NCBI RefSeq assembly: GCF_035046485.1
Contig: NC_085137.1
Span: forward strand, 377,952,706 to 378,016,705
From: Aedes albopictus
Lineage: Eukaryota; Arthropoda; Insecta; Diptera; Culicidae
Direction of reading: 5' to 3'
DNA length: 64,000 nt
Part shown: positions 34,493-46,119 of the stretch, piece after piece
Numbering within the stretch: position 1 is the first letter of the stretch
Layout of the letters: the number at the start of each line of letters is the position of its first letter
Made by a program: the position numbers and the translations under genes
The notes under the pieces: generated by a model
What the model was told of the DNA's origin: nothing
Seen by the model: only the letters and a program-made list of their open reading frames with translations
Databases searched by the model: none

Positions 34493-37010
34493 ATGTTATT
34501 GTTCAATGCTTGCTTTGGGCAAATAAACTGCACCATACTGAAAAACGTTAAACGTCATTGAAATGACTATGAAAAAAAGCAACATGTACTACATATAGCC
34601 AGCATTTAATCCGAGAGATACGACATAATATGATTAGGCAGCCTTGGGGAGCTCAAACTTTCCAACCATAAATCCATTTCAAAACCATAAAACCATTAGT
34701 GCTGTTGCATAAAAATGTAATTTTAATCCACCCGGAAAACAGGCACGAGTCCTACAGCACCATCATCATCATCAGCAGTAACAGCAAAATACAGCCTCTG
34801 AATCATTCATACGGATGGTTTCGCATAAGGGGCTATAGCCATTTAGCTGGAGTGAGCAACCCGACGATGGATGTGCGGTGCGGGGATCAGTCACTTGCAG
34901 GGAGAGTGGTTTCGAAATCTCGGCTCTAGGTTATATTTAATCTGTATTCGTTCACGAAATGCTTCTGCAGCGTGTCACACCGCATTCCGGTGGTCGGTTT
35001 TGTCCATCTGTTCCGTTCCGTCGCTATCCGTTGCTTCCGTTACTGTTCTTAGAGATGAGGCGGAAAGTCCTAATCAGCGGTGATTCAGAAACTTTAAGCT
35101 CGGTTTTTGAACTTATATGTAGCCGTTTATTGAATTCCAGAATTAGATGACTGTTCAAAATATATTTTAACTATTTTGGTGGACGACAATATGGTAACAT
35201 CACTCTGAAGGTAGATATGCGAAGGCTTTTTTTGTGGTCTCTAAATCTCCCGCTGTAGTTCCGTTTTCCTGTGCTAGTTGTTTCACTGCACTTGAGCGGC
35301 CGTTGGGTTTACCGGACAGAACACCAACCAGGAGACACTGCACTGGTTTGCTTCTATTTACGTTATGATAATTTTTAATTTTTAATGACCACAAGCTTGA
35401 ACGTTGGCTAGATGAAAAATGAGAAGCGCTTAAAATTTGGATTGCTTCAGGTATACCGTTTATGACCTAAAAACAAGAGTTCATTTATCATTTTTCTGTA
35501 AAATGCTGCGTCTTGAAAGAAAAATTGTTGGATTATAATAAGAACATGTTAATATCAAGTAATACATCCTTAAAACATTCTATCACATTGTAACGACTTT
35601 TGATCTTAACATGTGCCAAAAACATACCCATTTTACATCCGATTTCGATGTCCCCATAAATTATTCTGTGCTACAAGTGGAGAACAATATCTCATCTAAA
35701 CGTTCGATCTCGGTTACCATTTTATGTCACAAAGCCGTACCTAGATAGGAAAATGTGAAAATCTGTTCTCTCCGAGCCGGTCGGTGACGGTGGTAACGAA
35801 GCAACATTCACTCACATCGTCCCTTACGGTCTACTTTTTTGCTGCTCGTAACATTCCGGTACAGAATGCTTACCACAAGTGGGTGTGGGTACCTACAACA
35901 GGCAGCATACAAACTTGTTGACTAAGGAAAAAAAAAGACATTGCTGAGTATAGCATTGATTCCTGGATGTCACAGATAGTCAAACCTCTGCCGAACGATT
36001 TCCTAGAACGAGAGGACGATCATCGAATCTGGCAAAATCGCAAAATTGAAGATGAGATTGAATATTTATGAAGCTCGATGGTTTTCTGTTTTGCCAATGT
36101 TTCCCAATAGCTCGGTTTTGTAAAGACAACACAAGCTTGTGGATACCAAAATATAATAACGAAATTGCAGCAAAAACGAGGTTGTATCGTAACGTTGATA
36201 TTCTGTATATTTTGATTCCGTTTAAGCAGCTAAATTTAAAGTTGTGGAGGTACAAATTGCAGGCTAACGCCTACACCCCCTAGTCGCACATCCTCACAGT
36301 AGTACACAATGATATGACATGATATACTCGTTTAATCGGGACTTGAAAAATAATCGAACCGTTTTTCATAAATTTTTGATTTTTTGTAATGGCATCTTCA
36401 TTTGTGTTCCATCTAGGGATTCCTCCGGGTTGTCCGTCCAGGATTTCCTATAGGAATAGGATTTTTTTTCGGAAGATTTTACAGAATTTTTGTTAGGGAT
36501 TTCCATTTAGGATATTCGTCCTGTAAGGAATTCCACCTTTTCTGTCTTATGCGGATCTCTCCAGCTTCCTCAATTGATTCCTTATGAAAATTTCTCCACT
36601 TAATTCTTCAGGAGTTCAGAAGTTCTTAAGAACTTCAGAAGGAAATTGAAAACTGTGCGCGAACAAGTCAAAATATCTAAGGAAAAACTTACCTTAAGAA
36701 ATTTAAAAATGGAACAACTCAGCCACGGGAACTAACAAAGAGGAGTTTTATTTGCCACAATAAGTCTTCGTATCCTTTGTCCGGTTTCGGCTGATGCAAT
36801 CGAAACTATTGAAAATTGAAGGAATTGGTGGACTGTGCGGAAAGAGCGCACACGGAAAAGGAGCCAAAATAGCTTGGCGAGAACGAGCAGATTATGAAGA
36901 TTTCATGCCGGGAATGTTTAGAGAAGAACGGAAGGAATTGAGGCGTGGATACGATAGTCCAACGGAATGGATCTAGGTGAGATCTTTCCGAATTGATTCT
37001 TTGTACACTA
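34493..37010. other. Intergenic, possibly single-copy
   Basis: 34720-35100 and 35750-35920 are GC-richer, apparently non-repetitive stretches without a convincing frame; they could be untranslated exon or regulatory DNA. 36420-36660 is a GAATTC-type patch. 36794-36976 has a 60-aa charged frame ending at GTGAGATCTTTC, a phrase shared with ~15400 inside the TTAA element, so it is probably transposon-derived. Confidence 0.35.
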
Positions 37011-37256
37011 TATCTCGCGTTTAGTATCATACAGGCGTATCTACAATGGTCGATTTCTCTTCGGATTATTCCGGAAAATACGACCAATATTCGAATGATC
37101 TCTCGGTGTATTTCGGTGAAGGACGACTAGGACTAGCATCTAACACAACAAAAACACCCAAAAATTATTTGCAGGCCAAATTATAAGCCGAAGAGAAAAT
37201 CGATGAAGAGAAATCGATCATTGTAGATACGCCCGTATGATACTGAGCGCGAGATA
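37011..37256. repeat. Inverted repeat around TATCTCGCG
   Basis: Left arm 37011-37064 (TATCTCGCGTTTAGTATCAT onward) pairs with right arm 37188-37256 (ending GAGCGCGAGATA). The right arm has an extra CGATGAAGAGAAAT block. Probably the ends of a small decayed TIR element. Confidence 0.6.
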
Positions 37257-38147
37257 TTGTTGTATGATCATATATTTTTTGCAATATGTCGTAACGTAAA
37301 ATTAATTTATATTTTTCAAATAGGTCGTTATTGAGGGATCATGGGACCGTAACGTTTCAGTTTGATTATAGAGAGCAAATAAAGGCGCTTAAGCCTAGGC
37401 ACTAGGGCCAGGACACGGAGTGAATACCTGTGTTCCATCCCAAGAAGGATCAAGGGGTAACATTAATCTTCCTAGTATCTTAACCCAACCCACCGATTTT
37501 CACCGTATTTTTTCATAAACTGAGCGGTTGGTACGAGATGTCCCCAATGCATGCATATCCGATGTAGTGCAATCATTAGGCCAGAACAAATCTTATTTTC
37601 TCCTATTTTCACTTTGTTCTTTGACTCGTCAAGGGGGGGGGGATGATAAATAATAAATGTGTTTGATGAAAAATTACTCAAACAATTAGGTAAAATCATC
37701 AAATTCATCGGATTTGTTAAGACATTTTCTCGGCGATTCTAATTTCACTTTAAAATTTTTAAATTTCTTGAATAATTTATTTGTGTCCCCCCTCAAAATG
37801 CCGAATTCTGACCAAAATTTTCCGAGTGGGGGAGGGGGGGGGGATCAAAATTGGTGTCAGCCTTAATAATGACAAGAAAAATGATGGAAGTATGTGTAGA
37901 GTAGACCAAACTAGACTAGACAAGGCATTCTTAGAAATGTTTGGGATATTCTGGGTTATCCAAAGTATTCTGGAACTCAGTTCTTGAAAATCTATAGCTA
38001 ATGACAGTAGTTTCTCAAGTTAAAAATAGTAACTAAAATACCTAGACAGAATTCAAATCAATAATCATTTCAAAATACTTTGAAATATTTCACATCAACT
38101 AATTGAACATTCAAAAGATTTACTGGACATGATATATTACTAATCGC
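37257..38147. other. Intergenic with a dispersed repeat and G runs
   Basis: 37380-37470 contains GGCGCTTAAGCCTAGGC and CCAGGACAC, shared with ~60004-60070, so it is a fragment of one dispersed family. Two G runs occur at 37627-37642 and 37829-37852. The rest is AT-rich and unassigned. Confidence 0.5.
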
Positions 38148-39156
38148 AGCTTTGTGTAATGAAAGAAGTTACCGTTACACCCGTAGACTTTTGGATCTAA
38201 AGTGAAGAACAGTTATGATGACCTAAGATATCCCGTCTGATTTTATATTGTCTTCCAGCAGACTTTCTGGGCATGATAGATTACAAATTGTAGCTTTGTA
38301 TAATGAAAGAAGTTACCGTTACACCCGCATACTTTAATTTCTCAGCTCAAGAACAGTTTTGATGACCTAGGATATCCCATCTGATCTGATACTTTCTATT
38401 GAACTTTCTATTGAACTTTGAAGGCTTACTGGACATGATAGACTACAAACCGTATATTTGTACAATGAAAGAGGTTATCGTTACACCCGTAGACTTAAGG
38501 ATTTAAACTCATGAACGGTTTGGATGACCTAGGATATCCCGGCTGATCTGATACCTTCAGAAGGTATTGAATGTGTTGAACTTTTAGAAGACTTACTGGA
38601 CATGATAGATTATCGTTACACCCGTAGACTTTAGGATCTAAGCTCAATAATAGTTTTGATGGATATCAAAAAAAGTGTTTTGCATCATATTCTACCCTTG
38701 TTATGCTGTTGAGCACCAAAACTGCCAAAATATGTGAAACACTCTATCCCTTTCGTGACGGAGAGCAAAAAAGTGAAATTTCCATACAAATTGCTCAACT
38801 TTGGCTCTCCAGAATTTTTAGATTCCCCAAAAAAAGCAACAATTATTTTTCCTCATTTGAAAGAACTACTCTTTATCTTTCGATTTCTAGCTTTGACTAC
38901 CTAGATAAATCGGAAATAAAAAATATGCGACGGATAAAACTTTTTCATGTTTTTCGGTTTTTGCCCGCTTTTTGTTTACCTTGTTGTGGTAAATTTCATA
39001 GGTAATGTAAACAAAAGTTTGTTTACACACAAACAAGTATAAGTAATGGCTGAATTATTGTAACAGTTTATATCACATAAAACAAAGTATAAACACAATT
39101 GTGCTGATTCGTCACGAAAGGGCTATAATAACGCTTGGAAAAAATCCGGCTTTAAA
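38148..39156 (+). repeat. 152-bp minisatellite element, copy 2 (inverted to copy 1)
   Basis: Four irregular units (~135-162 bp): CACCCGTAGACTT-type landmarks near 38181, 38325, 38487 and 38622, each with AATGAAAGAAGTTACCGTTA or a variant. These are the reverse complement of copy 1 at 17799-18316. The shared flank (ATGCTGTTGAGCACC near 38702, AAAAAATCCGGCTTTAAAGG near 39147) is split here by ~390 bp absent from copy 1. Confidence 0.8.
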
Positions 39157-39880
39157 GGGTTAAGGAGTTTAGGAGCTAATTATACCAGAAGCTATTTCCT
39201 TTAGTAAACAAGAGCGTATTCTGGAATCCAGGAATTCGATCTAAGCGTTTCTCCAATAACTACTAAAGGATTCCCAGAAGAAACTACTTAATAATCCTAT
39301 CAAGCCTTTCAAGGATATCTTAAAATAATCTCTGCAGGATTCCTAGGGCAAATTTATGAAGAATTTCCACAAGGAGCTTCTGAAGCATTCTCACAAGAAG
39401 TATTTTCCGAAGGAAGTTCTGGAAGATTCCCAGAAATGACTCCTGGAAGATTTCTATAAGGAACACTAGGAGGGCTTCCAGAAGGAACTCCAAGAGGATT
39501 TCCAGAAACTGTTGAATGATTTGCAGAAGCTCCTGGAGGGCTCACGGAAGCATCTCCTAAAGTATTCCTTGAGTAAACTCCCGAAGGATTCCCAGAAATT
39601 TCTTGCAAGTATCTAAGACACAACAGAACTCTACAAACAAATGTTTGGATGAGTTCCAGATGGATTTCCTGGGAAATACCTGAAGAAACTCTTTGACAAA
39701 ATGGACCTCCGGATGAAGTCCTAGAAAAACTTTTGAAGGAATTCCTGAAAGAATTTCTTGGGAAATCTGAGAAAGAAGTCCTGGATGAATATCGGCATTA
39801 ATTTTTGTAAGGGTTTTTGAAAATAACCTTGGAAAAAATCCGTATGAAATTCTGCAACAACATACTATCTATCGCATCCT
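39157..39880. repeat. GAATTC-type array
   Basis: Words such as AAGGATTCCCAGAAGAAACT and GGAAGATTTCTATAAGGAAC repeat with ~30-bp periodicity. The Ser/Gly/Pro-rich 89-aa minus frame (39354-39623) is a repeat translation. Confidence 0.7.
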
Positions 39881-40129
39881 CAGGCACCCTGTAACACTGC
39901 AGTTCACTGGGCGCCACGGTGCTCCACAGATTGTTATTATGAAATAAAAATCTCCATCTATTCGGTGCCCACCATTCGTTTTCTATGATTATTCTGCATG
40001 TCTGGGAAAAAAATGAAAAAAAAATGGCAGCCTATTTATTGCACCCATAATCAAATAGAAACGCTCCATAGAAAATCAAAAAGCGCTCCATAAAGAATGA
40101 ACATATGTTCCATGAAAATGTGCAATGTT
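39881..40129. other. Short unassigned stretch
   Basis: AT-rich, no feature supported; it precedes the truncated 5' end of the retrotransposon. Confidence 0.4.
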
Positions 40130-42597
40130 ACCCATACATAATTGAAAACGTTCCAACTGGCCGACTGGAAGATGCTGCGGTGACAAGGTCTTTCGTCAAT
40201 GAGCTGGAGAACCGTGATGCGGATATTCCGGAAGGTGCAAGCGTGGAGAATCAATGGAGCTACATCAAGAACACCTTCACCGCCACCAGCGAAAATAATT
40301 TGGGTGAGCTACGCACGCAGAGAAAGCAGTATATCACAGATGATACTGGAGGAAGATAGAGAAGCGAAGGAACGCCAAAGCCGCCATAGAGCGAGCGAAA
40401 ACACGAGGAGTCAAAGCCGTAGCCCGTCAGCGCTATTCGGCTCTCGAGAAGGAATTGAAGCGCTCATGTAGATGTGTCAAAAGAGCGTGGGCAGACCTTG
40501 GCGCAATCTTCCTTGCCGACAAAGGCGAGAAAGCTGCTAACACCGGCGACATCCGTCTCCTCTACGATGTTTCACGTCGTCTTAGTGGGACTAAGATGAA
40601 TACTACGATGTCCGTTAAAGACACGTCTGGACTGTTATTGATCGATCCGGCTGACCAGTTGAAACGCTGGTTCGAACTCTTTGGAAATCTAGCATGAAGT
40701 CGAACAGGGCCCCAGGGTTCGATTGCATATGAGCTGAGATGCTCAAAGCTGACCCCGTAGTATCTGCACAACTGCTGCATCAATTATACTGCAACATATG
40801 GGAAACCGCGAAATTTCCGGCTGACTGGATGCAAGGCGTCTTAGTAAAGGTGCCCAAAAAAGGGTGACCTGAATGTATACGATAATTGGCGGGGAATCAT
40901 GTTACTGTGTATCGTTCTCAAAGTCCTCTGCAAAGTGATCCTTAACCGGGTACAGGAAAAGATTGACGCAACTCTCCGACGGCAGCAAGCTGGATTCCAT
41001 GCCGGACGATTCTGTGTGACCATATTGTTACGCTCCGTATCATCTTGGAGCAAATCAATGAATTGCAAGAATCTCTCTACCTTGTGTTCATTGATTACGA
41101 AAAGGCTTTCGACTGACTGAATCACGAAAACATGTGGGGAGCCCTCAGGTGCAAGGATGTCCCTGAGAAAATCATCGGCCTCATTGAAGCACAGCACAGG
41201 ACATTTTGCAGAGTACTGCACAACGGTGTCTAGTTCGATCCCATCCGGCTCATTGCTGGAGTGACGCAAGGATGTAGCTCAACAACGCTACTGTTCCTCA
41301 TCGTAATCGACGAGATTCTGGTAGGTGCGTTTGATCGTGACCCAAATCGTGGGTTGCTGTGACAGCCCATTACTATGGAGCACCTAAATGACTTAGAACC
41401 AGTGTTGAAAATTTCATTTCGTCATATCTAAATTCAATCGCCTACAGCTAATTTTAGAAGCTGAACCTGAGAATATGGTATATAAAAAACTTGTGCGGCT
41501 AGACCAGTTCTGCTAGAAAGTCACGGAAAAACCGATATTTTTCGAATATTTAAGGTAAATGTCACGGACTACCTTTGAAAAATGCTAAATGATATTCACC
41601 GTGAATATCATTTGGCATTTTTCAAAGGAAGCCCGTGACATTTACGTTAAATATGCGAAAAATAGCGATTTTTTCGTGACTTTCTAGCAGAACTGGTCTA
41701 GCTGCACAAGTCTTTCATATACCATATTCTCAGGTTCAGCCTCCAAAATGAGCTGTAGATGATTGAATTTAGATATGACGAAATGAATTTTTCAGCACTG
41801 CTTAGAACTGGCTGATAACGTTGCTCTCTTAGCTCAACGTCGCTCTGATATGCTGAGTAATCTTGATGATCTTGTTGATCGCTCCTCGACGGCAGGCAAG
41901 GCGGCAGGTTTCACCACCAACGTCAACAAGACCAAATCGTTGGATGTAAACACGGTTAGCCCTTTCAACTTTACGATAACTGCGCAAGCAGTTGAAGCCT
42001 CCAATATCTTGGTAGCCATATGGCGCTGATCGTGGCACTAAGATCGACTAAGGTCTCTCACGGATCAAGAAAGTGAGGGCTGCTTTTGCGTGAAGAAATG
42101 TATGGACAAACTACCAGATTAGTCGACGTACCAAAATCCGAATTGTCAACTCGAACGTGAAATCTTTGCTGCTGTTCGCCAGTGAAACTTGGTGTATCAG
42201 CGGAGAACAATCAACAGCTGCAGGTCTTCATCAATAGATGCCTGCGGTACATAATTCGTGCATGGTTGCCTTACAAGTGGAACTCCAACATGGAGCTCCA
42301 TAGTCGATGTTATCAAAAGCTGATAGCGACAGAAATTCGGGAGCGAAAGTGGAGGTGGGTCGGTCACACTCTACGCAGGGGCGGAAACGAACCCTGCAAT
42401 CAAGCGTTAGATTGGAACCCAGCAGGACATCGCAGCAGAGCCAGACCCAGAGGCTTATGGCGGTGCAGCCTCAACAACGAAATCAAGCAATTCGACGGAC
42501 ATTTGACCTGGCCACAGGGCAAGGCAACCTCGAGCAATCGTCAGCTTGGAGATCTTTCAACTGGGCCCTCTGTACAACCGTGGGTGCTCAGGACTGA
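40130..42597 (+). pseudogene. Decayed non-LTR retrotransposon (reverse transcriptase), element A
   Basis: Translated across several frames it reads as the 3' two-thirds of a LINE polyprotein: a charged linker (40200-40700), RT fragments (DWMQGVL near 40820, QAGFHAGR near 40988, VFIDYEKAFD-like near 41085, VTQGCSS near 41262), a catalytic box decayed to LADN where an xADD motif is expected (~41810), and a C-terminal block with WRWVGHTLRRGGNE (42353) ending GAQD-stop near 42597. The endonuclease is missing (5' truncated). Many frameshifts and stops make it dead. A hAT-like MITE at 41400-41800 splits it exactly before the catalytic box. The clade looks RTE-like but I am not certain. Confidence 0.8.
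41400..41800. mobile_element. hAT-like foldback MITE inside element A
   Basis: A 401-bp near-perfect palindrome with arms of ~200 bp. Termini are CAGTGTTGAAAA on the left and, inward from the right, CAGTGCTGAAAA; the centre is AATGATATTCAC/CGTGAATATCATT at ~41590-41614. A perfect 8-bp duplication CTTAGAAC flanks it (41392-41399 and 41801-41808). CAG termini plus an 8-bp target indicate the hAT superfamily. Removing one duplication with the insert restores the reading register of the host retrotransposon, which proves the insertion. Confidence 0.92.
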
Positions 42598-42717
42598 AAG
42601 TAAGTGTCTTGCATGTTTGTGATTTGTCAATACGACCTGAGTATTGTTAAAAAAATTGATTTTAGGCTTTGTGGTGTAATTTATCACCGTTTAAAATTCG
42701 AATCAGTCCTACTGTGC
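42598..42717. other. 3' flank of element A
   Basis: Likely the short 3' untranslated tail of element A, then unassigned sequence up to the Feilai copy. Confidence 0.4.
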
Positions 42718-42958
42718 TGGGGTCTACAGTTAGCCTAGTGGATAAGGATATGAATCACCAATCCATTTTCTCGACTCTCTGGGCAAAGTGTATCATTGTA
42801 CTTGCCTCACAATGTACAAATACATGCAATGGCAGGCAAAGAAAGCCCTTCAATTAATAACTGTGAAAGTGCTCTAAGAACACTAGGTTGAAGAGAGGCA
42901 GGCTAAGTTCCACTGCGAACGCCGAGCCATAAAGAAGAAGAAGAAGAAGAAGAAGAAG
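42718..42958 (+). mobile_element. Feilai SINE, copy 2 (internal deletion)
   Basis: Head GGTCTACAGTTAGCCTAGTGG, then a deletion that removes the B-box region and joins CACCAATCC to ATTTTCTCGACTC. The body is intact (GTATCATTGTACTTGCC, AAAGAAAGCCCTTCAATTAA, GTGAAAGTGCTC) with a (AAG)8-9 tail at 42932-42958. Without a B box it should be transcriptionally dead. Confidence 0.88.
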
Positions 42959-44375
42959 ACTACTGTGCGGTTTAGTGAATCTTAAATACCTAGTATTGCG
43001 AATCCAGCCGCTCAACTCGATAAATTGGATCAGAATGTTATTATGAGTTAGATGGATACCCAATGCGCGCCATCATAATGAACATTTTCCAGCAATCACT
43101 CTTGCTTATGCTCACCGCAAAACTCTGTCGGAAAAGTTACCAGCATGGGCGCTCACCAATGAATGATGCCGTGTAAAGTTAACTTTTAATCATCTCATTA
43201 AAAAGAAGTTCTTGTTGCAAATTTATGCTATCGTTTTACATACATTGCGCGGAATACGGTTTCGTTCATTTGCTTCCAACTTGAGCAGGGTGCTCCAAAA
43301 TGTGATGGTTTCATCTGCTTTTTGAAATGAAACGTGCTTGGGCTATTGACGGAACGCGGTTGAACGATGAATAATTATATGCGGAAAGTTAGGAGTGACA
43401 AAAAGCCAAAAATTAAGAGAATTATTTTGGTGATAGAATACAGAAGAAAAGATACATTATTTGTTGCTATAATCAATTATTAAAGAAATCGAGCTCTAAT
43501 ATAGAGTTGATCTTACAAGGTCCCGGTAGGTCTCACCCTATCAAAGCACAGAGCAGAAACGAAGAAGCGGTGTTACCAAATAGGACCTCAAATTAAATGA
43601 AGCCTTGCAGTGCGACAGTCAAAAGCCCGGAGATGACGAAGCGGCGAAAAAATACTAACACAAACGAAATTGGTTAAACATTGTCGGTTGCCGTGCTTCA
43701 GAAAATTAATGAAAACGTAAACGATTTCCATTTCCTGCGCTGCTAGATGAGTTTATTAGAGCTGTTTTTGTGACGGAACGTTTCCCCACGGTGGGCGGAT
43801 TAGACGTCACCCATCAGACATGTAGGAGTTAACAGTCGTTTACCACTTCCCCCGCCGTCGTCGTGTGTTGTTCATCGCTCCTGTTGAGGCGCGACATCGA
43901 ATTTGAAAAGTTTTTGATGTGCTGTTTGTTCCCACGCTCGCTTTCCAAAAAGCGACGAAAATTTACCGCTCGTTTCGTAAGGTTGTTGGGACAAAGCCAA
44001 GGACTTAATGGGTTTAGCCGTGAACTTTTGCCGGTTTTTTGTGAGTGAGCACACTGCGGAGAGCTTTTCATAAAAGGTCAAAAGGTAAGTTGAGAGCGGC
44101 TTCTGTGATACGGCCCACTTTGCGCATGAAAGAAAATTGTTGAATAAACTATTGGGATGATTTAATGACGGCCAGGCACGCGACCAATGTTGGGCATTGA
44201 GAAATTCTATTGCAAATATGGTTGGCATTAAATGAGCAGTAAATTCCAGAATTAGTTTACCATACTCTGTCACATATTTATGTCTTTTAGGATTATTATG
44301 GGTATGGCAGCTCCTCTGCTAGTTCACGCGATGTCCTTTTTTTGTTGGAGGTGTGTCATTGAACTACTTAATTTA
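42959..44375. other. Intergenic; possible 5' untranslated exon
   Basis: 43740-44090 is GC-richer than its surroundings and ends in AAAAGGTAAGTTG, a good splice-donor sequence at ~44084, so it could be a non-coding first exon. The overlapping 133-aa minus frame (43872-44273) has no recognisable domain. Nothing else is seen. Confidence 0.3.
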
Positions 44376-44656
44376 CTTTCAGTCCTGAGCACCCATGGTG
44401 GAGCAGAGGGCCGAATTGAAAGATCTCCATCCTGGGCGATTGCCAGCCATCGCCTTGACCTGTGGGCAGGTGAAATGACTGTCGACTTCCTTTATTTTCT
44501 TGTTGAGGTTGCGCCGCCACGAGCCTCTGGGTCTGCCTCTACAGCGATGACTTGCTGGGCTCTAATCAAACGCGTGATTGCAGATTTCATTCCCGCCCCT
44601 GCGTAGAGTGTGGCCGACCCACCTACTCTTTCGCTCCCGAGCGCTGTTAAGGATTT
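44376..44656 (-). pseudogene. 3' fragment of an element A-type retrotransposon
   Basis: Read on the minus strand this gives RWVGHTLRRGGNEICNHAFD, a stop, then a block like the C terminus of element A ending in a GAQD-stop. It is a 5'-truncated copy, in opposite orientation to element A, 1.8 kb away. It carries at least one nonsense codon. Confidence 0.8.
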
Positions 44657-45269
44657 CCCGACCAGAAGCACAAAAGAAGATCATAACAAAATTATGACAA
44701 CTATTACTAGAAATGACAATAGTTGATATAATTCTGTTATAAGGATTTTTCCGTGTGAATATCCATAACAAAATTGTATTTTGCTGTAAGTTTAATAACA
44801 AAATTACAACAAAACTTGTTTCATTTATTCATATCTACTCAACATGTTACATGTGTTATAATATACATTATAATATGATTGCATTTAATATAATTTCGTA
44901 ACACGTTCATTTTTGTAACAAAATTATTTCATAATTTATAAGATTTTTTGTGTTGTTACGAAAACGATTGATAATTGTTATTATTTTGGTCACTCGAACC
45001 TAGAGATTTATAACAAAACTTGTAACAGAACTTGATATAATTTTGATATGATTTCACAAGTTTAGTCTAACAAAATTTGTTATGTTATGTTAAAATCTTG
45101 TTATGGTTATACCTCAACTTGTTATATTTTTGTTTTAATTGGAACGAGTTTTGTTACATTTTTTTTTAGTTTAACTACCAACGGTATATGTTAAAAACCC
45201 GATTTAATCCACCTATGGTGAACAGAACCCTTCTTACACTTATTGAAATTATTGCTGTATTATTTGTAT
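44657..45269. repeat. AT-rich repeat of TAACAAAATT-type words
   Basis: Words such as ATAACAAAATTATGACAAC, TTGTTATAA and TAACAAAACTTG recur on both strands, many self-complementary. A similar patch lies at 49270-49345. Probably a decayed AT-rich MITE cluster. Confidence 0.55.
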
Positions 45270-45273
45270 TTAA

Positions 45274-45889
45274 CCCTCAATACCCAATACCGCCTTTAGA
45301 CGGGGTATAGTTTGAGCATTTTTGTAATTTTTGTTTCGTGGAAAATATTTTTTTTTTATATTTTTGGCTAATATTTAGGACTGTTTTGTATATTTAAAAA
45401 TGGTTTTTGGTGTATTTTAAAACGTATTTACATTTTTTAAAAATCATTGAAAAATTGATGTTTAGTCACCTTCTAGAAGTCATTGTTTATTTTGCATTTA
45501 ATCACTGCAATTAACATATTTTAAATTTTTCCCAAATCATTCTATCCTAGTTTTATAGTTTAAGGGAATCGAATACACTCTAAAATTATTTTCCTTAAAA
45601 TTACACGGAAAATAAAATTTTGTATGAAAAAAATTTAAAATAAAAATATTTTAACAACAATCATAATATCTCAAAATGTTTTCATCTCAAAAAATCCGTA
45701 CCCCAAATAGGCTTCCTGGAAAAATATAAAACTTTGAGGATGTTCAAAAAGAAAAATTAGAAAAATCAAAAACTGAAATTCACGAAATCGAGAATTAAAA
45801 AGAATCATCTTCCAAAACATGTTTAAATCGATTTTAGATGACGAAAAATGATATTTAGATCAAAATAAAAAAAATTGGGTATTAGAGGG
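45274..45889. mobile_element. piggyBac-like MITE, 616 bp
   Basis: Termini CCCTCAATACCCAAT and, inward from the right, CCCTCTAATACCCAAT; TTAA directly flanks both ends (45270-45273 and 45890-45893). CCC...GGG termini and TTAA targets are the piggyBac signature. The interior is AT-rich with no transposase frame. Confidence 0.85.
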
Positions 45890-46119
45890 TTAACATATTT
45901 ATTTCGTGCTATTGACCAAAAGTTCTAGAAAATATTATGGATTTGGCATCTAGAGGATTGGTTTCCAAAATACCATCATGAACCATGGGCTAAACCACCA
46001 GAAATGCCAAACCCCTCCTAGACTCTTGTATGGAATGTTTAAAAAATAGCTTACATATTCTGGAATATTGTATCTTTTGTTAACTGCCAAAAGATCTTGA
46101 ATCGATTAAATTAGCTCCG
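45890..46119. other. Unassigned spacer
   Basis: AT-rich, no feature supported. Confidence 0.4.

Noticed and set aside
37627..37852. G-quadruplex regulatory element
   Set aside because: Two separate G runs in otherwise AT-rich, featureless DNA; not enough spaced G tracts or context to claim function.
43872..44273. 133-aa minus-strand protein
   Set aside because: No recognisable motif, and it overlaps an equally open + frame; kept only as a comment in the intergenic entry.
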